A stretch of 64,000 nt of DNA from Rhopalosiphum padi. Lineage: Eukaryota; Arthropoda; Insecta; Hemiptera; Aphididae. Both the position numbers and the translations under genes were made by a program. The notes under the pieces are model-generated. The model worked only from the letters and a program-made list of their open reading frames with translations. It was not told the DNA's origin and did not search any database. Each line of letters starts with the position of its first letter. Position 1 is the first letter of the stretch. Location of the stretch: NCBI RefSeq assembly GCF_020882245.1, contig NC_083597.1, forward strand, positions 48,338,152-48,402,151, in the 5' to 3' direction. Of the stretch, positions 52,419 through 62,399 are shown one piece after another.

Positions 52419-52747
52419 ATCATATGCAGGGGCGTATTTAGGTAGGGGCTTAGGGTCCAGTTGTCCAGAACGGCAAATTTTTAAAGATTTAGAGGGGCTG
52501 CAAATTTTTATTTCGTACTTTATGAGTACTGGCGCAGTGACGTCAATCATTAATAATTTTCACAACAAATGTGTGCCATAGAGGTATAAAATACTATACT
52601 ATTTATATAACATGGTATTCTATGGTATTAACAGTTTGACCACTATTGCGCGGCGTAGAAGTTTTTTAATTTTTTTTTAATGGGGGGAGGCGGCAAAATA
52701 TGTGTTGCCCTTATCCTAAAATTCCTAAATACGCAACTGATCATATG
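52419..52747. mobile_element. hAT-type element (313 bp) with perfect 8-bp target duplication
   Basis: The element 52,427-52,739 has ends CAGGGGCGTATTTAGG and, from the other strand, CAGTTGCGTATTTAGG (14 of 16). ATCATATG flanks it on both sides (52,419-52,426 and 52,740-52,747). Open frames inside it on both strands are short and meaningless. The termini are related to those of the relic at 34,363. Confidence 0.9.
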
Positions 52748-52930
52748 AATGCATTCAAATAATAAAAAAAAAATATACAATAACTTAAATTATGTGGATA
52801 TTAATAATACTATATAATATAAAACGGGTAATGTGTATAATATATGTGTGTTGCCGGCCGGCGTAGTCAATGTGTTGGATGAGTGGATGAGAGATGAGCG
52901 CTAATGCGTAAAGGGGGGGACAACTAAATT

Positions 52931-53640
52931 AAGATGAGCTTCTTTTTGATGCTGCCAATCTTCCTCCGGGTTGAAACGAAGCCGAGTGCCGACACATTTC
53001 CCATCAGCTTTGTGACAAATTCTTCTTCACTAATAAATATTAAATAATTATATATAGTATACTGTACCGTCTGTACCTACTACGATTCTAAAAGTTATAA
53101 TATAATACAAACAAATACTTTGGACAGTTGATTATCAGTTGAATTTCTTTTTGCTGCTGCCAATCTTCCTCCGGGTTGAAACGAAGCCGAGTGCTGACAC
53201 ATTTCCCATCAGCTTTGTGACAAATTCTTCTTCACTAATAAATATTAAATAACTATATATAGTATACTGTACCGTCTGTACCTACTACGATTCTAAAAAT
53301 TATAATATAATACAAACAAATACTTTGGACAGTTGATTATCAGTTGAATTTCTTTTTGCTGCTGCCAATCTTCCTCCGGGTTGAAACGAAGCCGAGTGCT
53401 GACACATTTCCCATCAGCTTTGTGACAAATTCTTCTTCACTAATAAATATTAAATAATTATATATAGTATACTGTACCGTCTGTACCTACTACGATTCTA
53501 AAAATTATAATATAATACAAACAAATACTTTGGATAGTTGATTATCAGTTGAATTTCTTTTTGCTGCTGCCAATCTTCCTCCAGGTTGAAACGAAGCCGA
53601 GTGCCGACACATATCCCATCAGCTCAATGACAAATTCTCC
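52931..53640 (-). repeat. 205-bp tandem array, about 3.5 copies, with a coding-like segment in each
   Basis: The landmark TCTTTTTG-TGCTGCCAATC begins at 52,941, 53,146, 53,351 and 53,556, an exact 205-base period. The copies differ by few substitutions. Each has an AT-rich part and a GC-richer part. On the minus strand the GC-richer part follows an acceptor-like ATATTTATTAG and reads EEEFVTKLMGNVSALGFV, then STRRKIGS and a stop; the copy nearest 52,931 ends IGSIKKKLILI and a stop. The part is open in this frame in all four copies. The array could be repeated terminal exons or a minisatellite built from one. Confidence 0.85.
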
Positions 53641-53679
53641 GTCGGTGGGTAGTCCATGATCCAGCCAAATGTTCGGTTC
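53545..53679 (-). CDS. candidate terminal coding exon, unknown protein, partial
   Basis: On the minus strand an acceptor (AAGTTTTATAG) at 53,680 is followed by 44 open codons and TGA. It begins EPNIWLDHGLPTDGEFVIEL, continues MGYVSALGFVSTWRKIGSS and ends KKKFN. The latter part is the most complete copy of the coding-like segment repeated in the 205-bp array below it. A related reading lies at 54,181-54,288. No confident upstream exon could be joined to it, and I do not recognise the protein. It may be a remnant. Confidence 0.3.
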   Translation of the reverse strand, partial: EPNIWLDHGLPTDGEFVIELMGYVSALGFVSTWRKIGSSKKKFN

Positions 53680-53754
53680 CTATAAAACTTCAACTAATGT
53701 GCTGATTAAATGTAATTTAAATTTATAGTAAAATTTTAATGTTTAAGAAATCTA

Positions 53755-54045
53755 TGTTGGTGTTCTTTTATTTTTGAATTTAAATTAATTTGAAATGTTT
53801 TATTCATAATTTATCAGTTAAAAATGTAAACAAGAACTAAAACGATTATAGTATATTGCAGTTTAACTTTCTGTTCGGTGGCCACCTTTTTAATTCCTCA
53901 CTCTCTTTTATAAGAAAGTTAAACAGCACAATAACTATAAAAAATATAAATTTAAACATACACAAAGACAAACTAGCTTTGTGATAAGAAAAAAAATTGG
54001 TAATTTATCAACGTATTATTAAAATAAAAAGAACACCTAAAACCG
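53755..54045. repeat. large imperfect inverted repeat (foldback)
   Basis: The outer parts (TGGTGTTCTTTTATTTTTGA on the left; from the other strand of the right arm, AGGTGTTCTTTTTATTTTAA) and the inner parts (GCAGTTTAACTTTCT and GCTGTTTAACTTTCT) are inverted copies around a GC-richer centre near 53,880-53,920. It is probably a foldback mobile element sitting between the 205-bp array and the unit array. Confidence 0.55.
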
Positions 54046-54180
54046 TAGTACAGTATATTATCTGAAAATAAACCATAAAAATTAAATATAATTTAAGTAA
54101 ATATTCATAATATACTGTACTACTGTTCAAAAAATTATAGTATTAATCAAACACAGCCTTGCGACACTTATTTTTGTTAT

Positions 54181-54288
54181 TCAGATGAGCTTCTTAATGA
54201 TACTGCCAATCGTCCTCCGTGTTGACATTATACAAGGATATAGCGTAATTATTTCAGTTATTTTGTTTTTCCGATATTGTGGCAAGAT
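54181..54288 (-). pseudogene. second candidate terminal exon related to the 205-bp array
   Basis: After an acceptor-like AAAATTTCAG the minus strand is open for 35 codons: it starts ILPQYRKNKI and ends MSTRRTIGSIIKKLI plus TGA. The last part matches the STRRKIGS..KK ending of the array copies. The first part lies in the block that is conserved at the low-coordinate edge of the repeated units further on. It is too short to name. Confidence 0.25.
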
Positions 54289-56463
54289 CTGAAATTTTTT
54301 GTTTTATTTTACTATTTACCACCCAAAGTTTCAAATTGATCCATATTTGCTACGAGAATTCATGACAAACAAAAAATAAACTACATAATTGTAAAATAAT
54401 TATACATTTTTCGCTACGTCCACGTCCAGGATCTAAGGTGTACTATTCTACTACTATTCTAATATAATATAATCGCGAATAATACGAATAATACATGGTT
54501 GTTATTTTTTTTTACTAATGAGTAAAATAAGTAGGCATTGTGTACTATTTTTTCATTGGACCCTGGAGAATAAAATATGCGACTACATCAACTACATCAT
54601 CCGACTAGCGCGGATTGTTCATATAAATTAATATATTTTATTTTAAGTTTAAAATGTAAATTTAATCCTAATAAAGACTATTATAGAATTGTTAATCGTC
54701 TTCGACGAATGTCGTCGACTGTCGTATGCCACAGATGACGAATATTATAATATGATAAATCTATGGTTTTTTTTTTTATAGAACTCTTTGTGATATTATA
54801 CGATCTATTTTTCTATTTTAGCTGTTTATTGACATATTAACGTAAAATTGAAACATATAAACTATATACCAAATCTTTATAGATATTGTAAAGTATTAAT
54901 ATTTTATTCAAATGAAGATGATTACAAATTATTTAATTTAATTTATAAAAATAGTGAACTAAACAAAAATAATTATATTATTATATATATTTAAAAAAAA
55001 GAATTATGATTAATATCGTTATGTTTCTGAGTTATTATTTCTGCATTCTTTTGGTTTTAATCACGCAGTGCTTTAACTTAATCTTACATATTCTTACATG
55101 TAAACTTACATATATATATATATCTGAAGACACCTATCATAATAGAAACAAATTCATACATTTCCTTTATTATGGTTTCATGTAACAGATAGTACCTAGT
55201 CAATGCTTTGAGAAATTCAATTTTCAGTACCATTTTACAAAATAATCAAAAATTACATTAAATTAAAGATAAAGAAGTAATTATTACAGTGTTGCTTTAT
55301 ACATTAGTGATTAAGTTTATTACTGTAATTAGTGTGTGAAATTTGAATTTGAAAGAGACAGTCAGTCAACTTTCATTAATAAGTATAATTTTGAGGTATT
55401 ATGACTGATAACATTATATGTTGATTGATATTGCTAAGTATTTTATTTTTTTTTTTGTGTAAAGTTTGACAAGCTACATTTTTTCCAAAAACATTGCATT
55501 TATCATAATTATTATTATAATATTGTATAAATAATACATATAATTTATACCGTATTATATTCATGTTATATATACTTTTGAGTCAATAGGTACAACCCTT
55601 TCGTAAAATAATTTAAATAATATCTTAAGATTAATCTACGTATGTCAAAAATGTCATTGTATACGTATAGTATAACATGTACAAAAAACTTTTATGTCCC
55701 TACAAATAATGTTTTAAATAATAACAAAATATATAATATCGTAAATATACATCATTTCAAAATATTTTGAAAAAATACTATTTGTAAGAAATACTCTCAT
55801 AAGAATTTAATTAAAGTTTTAAGTATCTAAGATTATTCGTTTTTGAACTATAACAAAATATAAAAATTATTTGAGAAAAAATATTTATTTTTAGGGTGGG
55901 TGTATAATAAACATTTAATAAGTTATAGGTATAAGACTGAAAACTTCAAATAGTCATAAAAAATAATGTGACTTTCCAGTAAACATATTATTTTTGTTTT
56001 AGATTAAAAAAGACTAATGAGAATTCTAATATAATATTTTTAAATTGTAGATATAAAAAGAAAATATTTATATGAATATCTAAAGAAAAAATTAATTTTA
56101 ACATTTTATAGATTTAACCAAATACAATCAAAATTTTAATTTTAAACGTTTATAAAATATACCGTGACTATACATTTTTTATTGCAGTAAATTAGTGAAC
56201 GATTGATGAAGAAGTCTGTATTAAATTTTAAATCATATTTGCATATCTATAATTTTTTTCGGCTTAATAAAAAAAAAAAAAATTAATTGTTTTAAATAAT
56301 GAAAATGCTTTTAAAATTATACAATTTACCTATAGAGAAATCATAATGTAGATAATTGGTAAATTTTTCAAAATTCTATAATTATTATTTTTTAATTAAA
56401 ATTAAATTAATAAATTAATTTTGTCGATATTATGCAAGTACCTATATAGCGTTATAATACATT
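54265..56463 (-). repeat. unit 1 of a diverged repeat array
   Basis: The edge block near 54,265-54,440 (CGATATTGTGGCAAGATCTG..CCAGGATCTAAGG) recurs in units 2-4. It is followed by block C (about 54,540-54,650), block A (54,690-54,765, GACGAATGTCGTCGACTGTC) and a long tail. From about 54,690 to 55,220 it is a close match to 58,825-59,340 in unit 3. Block B, present in the other units, is missing here. Confidence 0.7.
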
Positions 56464-57535
56464 TGTTTTTTTTGTGTTTTCAGTATTATGACAAGATACG
56501 AAATTTATTATTTTATTTTACTATTAACCACCCTGCAAAGTACTAAATAGATCATATTCGCTACAATAATTTATGATAGAAAAGAAACTACACAATTGTC
56601 AAATAAATATACATTCATTGCTATGTCCAGGATCCAAGGTATACTTGACGACTTAATTTTATTCTTGCCTATTTTATACATTGGACCAGTGGTCAACCTT
56701 TTTGGACTCTCGGTCCACATTCACAAATTAAAAACTGTTTGCGGGCAAGAACAGAATAAAAGTTTAATATACTTAAATTATTTACTATGCAAAAAAATAT
56801 TGTTTAGAACTTTAAATTAAAAAAAAAATTCGTTGTTTTAGAATTTAAAGCGGGCCGTAGACAATAGCTCACTGCAGGTTGCCGGCCATTGCATTGGACG
56901 ATTGGAAATAAAATATAAGTCTGTCATCCAAGTATAGCAGCTTGTACACGTCAATAAATATTTATTTTAAGTATAAAAGATAAATTTAATATTCCATAAT
57001 TATGGGAAAATTAACTTACGTAAGTATTCTTCGACGCTGTTCGGCTGTACCACATTTACAGTTCAAACGCGTGCACCATCACCGCCGAAGAAACAGCTAG
57101 CTCTTATTTCTTCGTTCGTCTTCTTTGCGCTTCAGAATGAAATCATTAAAATATTCTATAAAAATGAGAGCACTTGTCATACACTAAAGGCTGTTGTTTA
57201 AAGACTGTTCAATAAAACTATTAGAATTATTAACAGTGTTATACAAATGACGACGATTGTCGATTGCCACGGATGGTAAATATTGTAATAATGTGATTGA
57301 TCATATGTTTTTTTTTTATAAAACTCTATGTGATATTATAGTATTTATTTTTATATCTCAACTGTCTTGCATACGAAACTTTTGGTATTTAATTAATTGC
57401 ATACGTAAAACCATAATAATTGTATATCCTGAATTTTTTTTTAATTATAATTTTATTATTTCAATAGTTTTTTGATAAAATTTTTCACCAAAAAATAAAA
57501 CCATATAAATATGGTAATATTTCCAAATTTTTTGT
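56464..57535 (-). repeat. unit 2 of the diverged repeat array
   Basis: The edge block is at 56,480-56,640, then an embedded hAT element (56,687-56,891), block C (about 56,900-56,960), block B (57,020-57,129) and block A (57,230-57,300). Block B has a donor (GTAAGTTAA, minus strand) and reads LFLRR then WCTRLNCK, but stop codons interrupt the frame. Confidence 0.65.
56679..56899. mobile_element. hAT-type MITE (205 bp) inside repeat unit 2
   Basis: The element 56,687-56,891 starts CAGTGGTCAACCTTTTTGGA and ends, read from the other strand, CAATGGCCGGCAACCTGCAG. The 8-bp repeat CATTGGAC flanks it at 56,679-56,686 and 56,892-56,899. The termini resemble Charlie-like hAT ends. A plus-strand open frame across it (56,596-56,820) is fortuitous. 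Confidence 0.85.
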
Positions 57536-59880
57536 TTTTCCGATATTATGGCGAGATCTGTATTTTTTTTATTTTATTTTAATATTTACCAACCAAAGTA
57601 CCAAATAGATCATATTTGCTACAAGAATTCATGGCAGACAGAAAATAAACTACGTAATTGTAAAATTATTAAACATTCTTCGCTATATATCCAGGATCTA
57701 AATTCTAAGGGGTACTTATAACGACTTTATTTTATTCTTGGCAATTTCATCATTAATGCATGATCGGTAACCTTTTTGAACTCTCAGGCCACATTCACAA
57801 ATTAAAAACAGTTTGCAGACCAAATAAAAATGAAAAGTTTATATTCTTAAATTATTTACTATGGAAAAAAATATTGTTTAGAACTTTGAAATAATAAAAT
57901 ATTAAAAAAAAGATTTCTAATAATAAATAATATGCTCAGATAATTTGCGATATAATATATATATATATATATAATAAATGCATCTATTTATGGTATTATG
58001 CTATTGTTATTTTATACAGTCAAAATATTTTGAAAATTATAATATGTATAAGAAATGCAAACATTAACATTTGGTAAAATGTTCAAATAACTACAGTTAT
58101 TCGTTTTTAAATTACTACAAAAAAACCAAAATCGGTCGAGCAGAAATAGTTATCACAGAAATATGAAATAAATATCTAATAATGCCATCAAAAATTCAAA
58201 ATTCAGACAATTATATAATATTAATGTGTCTTTTCGGAAAACATTTTATTTTTGTTAGGGATAAAAAAAACTTATTTTAGTCGAGTACTCGGCCGGTTAA
58301 AAATGAAAAATGCTATTTATACAATTAATATAAATATAAATTATTATTCTATAAAATGGATCTGGTAATATGACGATTAATGATTATATATTTTCGGTCT
58401 CGCGTATTTTATGCATTGCGCGTTGGGGAATAAAATATGCATACGTATACGTCACCCGGCGTGAATAGTAGAATAAAATATGTGCTTTCGTCGATTACAT
58501 CGTCCGGGTAGCCAATTGTTCATATAAATGAATATATTTTATTTTAAGTTTAAAATGTAAATTTAATCCTAATAAAGAATAAGAAAAAAACTTACGTAAT
58601 CATCGACTGTTCCCGGGAAACCGAGTTGTGTCAATCTTCAGTCTATACGGAGTGGTGCACCGCTGCCGAAGAAACTGCAAATTTTCTTCATATGGATCTT
58701 CATCGCGATTCTAAATGAGAGTATAAAGATATTTTATGAAAATAAACTGCGCGAAATGAAAATGAGAATACTGAAGACTGTTATTTTACGACTGTTCATT
58801 AAGACTATTATAGAATTGTTAATCGTCTCCGACGAATGTCGTCGATTGTCGTATGCCACGGATGACGAATATTATAATATGATACATTTATATAGAACTC
58901 TTTGTGATAACATACGATCTATTTTTCTATTTTAGCTGTTTGACATACGTAAAATTGAAACATATAAACTAGACCAAATCTTTATAGATATTGCAAAGTA
59001 TTAATATTTTATTCTAATGAAGATGATTACAAATTATTTAATTTAATCTATGAAAATAGTGAACTAAATAAAAATAATTATATTATTATATATATATTTA
59101 AAAAAAAAGAATTATGATTAATATCGTTATGTTTCTAAGTTATTATTTCTGCATTATTTTGCTTCTAATCACGCGCAGTGTTTTAACTTAATCTTACATA
59201 CCTATTACATTAGATGCAATTATCTCTGTCTGTAGACATTTTGTCTGAAGACACCTATCATAATAGAAAAAAATTCATACATTTCGTTTATTGTGGTTTC
59301 TTGTAACAAATAGTACCTAGTCACTAGTCAATGCTTTGGGGAATCAATTTACTTTTTAAACTTTAAATAAAATATATTCATTTTTATGAAAAATCCGCTA
59401 CTCGGATGATGTAATCAATGTAGACGCATATTTTATTAATTTATATATCAATTATATAATAATGAACTTCAAACAGTCATAATATAAGTTTCCAGTGAGC
59501 ATTTTATTTTTGTTTTTGCATTAAAAAAACTCATGAAAAGTCCTATAGAACATTTTTAAATTGTAGATATAAAAATAAAATAATTATTATCTGAATACTA
59601 ATGAAAAAAATAATTTGAACATTTAAAAAATTCAGGAACACTGTATTAAATTTTAAATCATATTTGCTATAAATAATTTTTATCGGTTTAAAAAAAAAAA
59701 AAAAATTAATTATTTAAAATTGTTAAAATGTTTTTATAAATATACAATGCATAGAAAATCTTAATGTAGACAGTTGGTAAAATTTTCAACATTCTATGAT
59801 TATCATTTTTGAATTAAAACTTAGTAAATGAATTAATTTTGTCGAAATTATACAAGTATAAAGGTAGTGTAATGATTCCA
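57536..59880 (-). repeat. unit 3 of the diverged repeat array, the most complete copy
   Basis: It contains the edge block (57,536-57,730), the left half only of the hAT element (about 57,765-57,905), a stretch shared with unit 5 (57,945-58,380), block C (about 58,420-58,520), block B (58,596-58,710), block A (58,810-58,890) and the long tail. On the minus strand block B follows CTCATTTAG, reads NRDEDPYEENLQFLRQ, then RCTTPYRLKIDTTRF, and ends before GTAAGTTT, with one stop close to the donor. Block C reads TIGYPDDVIDESTYFIL. I do not recognise these. Near 59,350-59,440 a further copy of part of block C lies inverted on the plus strand. Confidence 0.65.
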
Positions 59881-61220
59881 GTTTTTCAATATTATGACAA
59901 CATCTGAACTTTTTTATTTTATTTTACTATTAACCACCCAAAGTACTAAATATATGATATTTGCTACAAGAATTCATAACAGATAGAAAAAAAACTAAAT
60001 AATTTTAAAATCAATAAACATTCATTGCTACGTCCAGGATCCAAGGTATAATTGACGAATTTATTTTATTCTTGGCTATTTTTTAATTTTAACCTTTTAG
60101 AAATCTCATGCCATATTCACAAATTAAAAACGTTTTGCAGACCAAACAAAAATAAAAATTTTATATTCTTAAATTATTTACTATGAAAAAAAATAATATC
60201 TAGAACTTTAAAATAATAAAATATTAAAAAAAAGATTTCATCATTTAAGAATTTAAAACGGGTCGTATATAATAACTCGCCGGTTGTCGACCAACTGCAT
60301 TGAACGATCGAAAATAAAATATAGGTCGAAGTAATCGGGGTGGCAGCTTGTACATGTCAATAAATATTTATTTAAAGTATAAAAATTAAATTTATTACTA
60401 CCCTAAAATTATAGGAAAATTAACCTACGCAATTATCCTTTGACGCTTTTCGACGAAATCAAGCTGTGCCATATAAAAGTTTAAACGTGCACCGTCATAG
60501 AAGAAACAGCTAGTTTATTTCTTCATTTGTCTTCTTTATACGCTTCGGAATGAAATCATTGAAATTTTTTATGAAAATGAGAGTACTTGTCATGTACTGA
60601 AGGCTGTTGTTTGACGACTGTTCAATAAAATTATTAGAATTGTTAATCGTCTCCTACAAATGACGACGATTGTCGTTTGCCACGGATGATAAATATTATA
60701 ATAATGTTGTTTTTTATAGAACTCTTTGTGATTTTATAGGATTTATTATTATATTTCAGCTGTCTTGCATACGAAACTTTTGATATCTAATTATTTCGTA
60801 CGTAAAATCATAGACCTGATAATAATTATTATAATATTTATTTTTAGGTCTATGCGTAAAATCATAATAATTGTAAATTATCCTGAATTATTTTTTTTTT
60901 AATTATAATTTTATAACGGTTATTAACGGTTTTATATGGTTTGGCTGAACTAAATTATTAATAATTTTAAAAATATTTAAAAGTTTAATCATTAGACTGA
61001 TATTACATACTAAATAGTTAATAGATTATGATCTATTACATATAATAAAAAAGGACTTACAAAATTAATAAAATTAATTTCTAAATACAAGCAATTATTC
61101 ACATTCAACTCGTTATACACATATTTAGTCACATATCATTTCCGTTTCGGTACCGTCCTGTTTAGGAATAATACATACTCATACTATTTTCACTGATTTT
61201 AAAATTAATCGATAAGTTCT
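59881..61220 (-). repeat. unit 4 of the diverged repeat array
   Basis: The edge block is at 59,885-60,060, followed by a diverged copy of the unit 2 hAT element (about 60,085-60,290), block C (about 60,290-60,350), block B (60,429-60,542, frame broken by stops, donor changed to GTAGGT) and block A (60,640-60,710). A 54-bp palindromic insertion lies at 60,801-60,854. DNA from about 60,900 to 61,220 is not matched elsewhere in the window. Confidence 0.6.
60801..60866. repeat. 54-bp palindromic insertion with direct repeats
   Basis: CGTAAAATCATA occurs at 60,801-60,812 and 60,855-60,866. Between the copies lies a small foldback whose ends are AGACCT and AGGTCT. The matching place in unit 2 (near 57,400) reads straight through without it. 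Confidence 0.6.
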
Positions 61221-61226
61221 AATTAA

Positions 61227-62190
61227 TATGCTCAGATAATTTGCGATATTAATATTTATATATATAATAAATGCATCTATTTATGGTATTATGCTATATT
61301 TATTTTATCCTATAAGTGTATAGTCAAAATATTTCGAAAATTATAATATTTATATGAAATGCAAACATTAACATTTGTTAAAATTATCAAATACCTATTG
61401 TAATATGTTTTTTATAGTACTACAAAAAACAAAATTCGGTTGAGGAGAAATAGTTATCACTGAAATATGAAATGAATATCTAATAATGTCATCAAAATTC
61501 AAAATTCAGATAATTATAAAATATTAATGTGTCTTTTCGGAAATCTTTGTTAGCCGTTAGGGATAAAAAAAAACTTATATTAGTCGGGTACTCGGCTGGT
61601 TAAAAATGAAAAATGCTATTTATACAATTAATATAAATATAAATTATTATATAAAATGGGTCTGGTAATATACTAATATAGTAATATGACGATTATGTAT
61701 TTTCGGTCTCACGTATTTTATACATCGCGCGTTCGGGAATAAAATATGCATACGTATACGTCACCCGGCGGGTAGCAGATGGTCCGGTGCAATAAGTATG
61801 TATTTATTTTATGTCTAAAAAAGTAAATTAAAGCTCCAAAAGTATATAAAATCAAACTCACGTAAACGTCGATTTTTTTTTTTGTGAAACTTAGTTGTGT
61901 CATATTTAATGTCCACTGTTCAGTAACCACATCGCCGACCCAGGAACATCTTTTCTCGTCCGTCTTTACCGCGTATCGAATTGAAGATATTGATATATTT
62001 CATAAAAATAAGCTGAACAGAACGGCATATGCGTGTAAAATATTATATAATATATTAAAGTACGGTTTAACGATTTGTACGTCTATTTTTTTACTCCGTT
62101 AAAATGATTACAACCGTCAATCGTCTCCGACGAATAGCGAAGATTGATGATTGCCATAGATGATGATTAATATGATAGATATCCATATCC
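61227..62190 (-). repeat. unit 5 of the diverged repeat array (partial)
   Basis: The stretch 61,227-61,690 matches 57,945-58,380 in unit 3. Block C (61,690-61,800) reads TICYPPGDVYVCIFYS on the minus strand; block B is near 61,862-61,985 (MFLGRRCGY, then TVDIKYDTTKFHKK in a shifted frame, donor GTGAGTTT); block A is near 62,110-62,180. The edge block is missing. Confidence 0.6.
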
Positions 62191-62365
62191 ATAGATTATA
62201 AACTGTAATATTATTATTAGCCAGACATTTAAATTTATTCGGGAGTCTGCGTTCGAGAGACTCAATTGTGTACTTATACACATTTTTATATGCACGACAA
62301 GGCTGTGAGCGGGGTATATTGTATAGATGTTGTTCAGTACCTAGGTACATTGAGACTAGACTCAT
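62117..62365 (-). other. open frame at the edge of the repeat array, significance unclear
   Basis: An 82-codon minus-strand frame starts MSLVSMYLGTEQHLYNIP and ends GNHQSSLFVGDD, the last part being block A of the array in the reading FVGDD-stop also seen in unit 3. The first half is less AT-biased than noise frames here. It has no recognisable domain; I list it as possible remnant coding sequence. Confidence 0.2.
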
Positions 62366-62399
62366 TTCAAAGTTTCTGCCATTGGGATCGCATAAGTTA

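Noticed and set aside
52341..52581. Open frames on both strands near 52,400
   Set aside because: They cross the end of the 313-bp hAT element and its target site; no protein features.
56596..56820. Plus-strand 74-codon frame with hydrophobic stretches
   Set aside because: It spans the junction between a repeat unit and an inserted hAT element, so cannot be an original gene.
58596..58890. Blocks A and B of unit 3 as a signal-peptide exon spliced to a mature exon of a secreted protein
   Set aside because: Reading MNSRKITVFSILIFI into block B needs an intron of only about 37 bases, and units 2 and 4 read through the same place without one, so the model is not supported.
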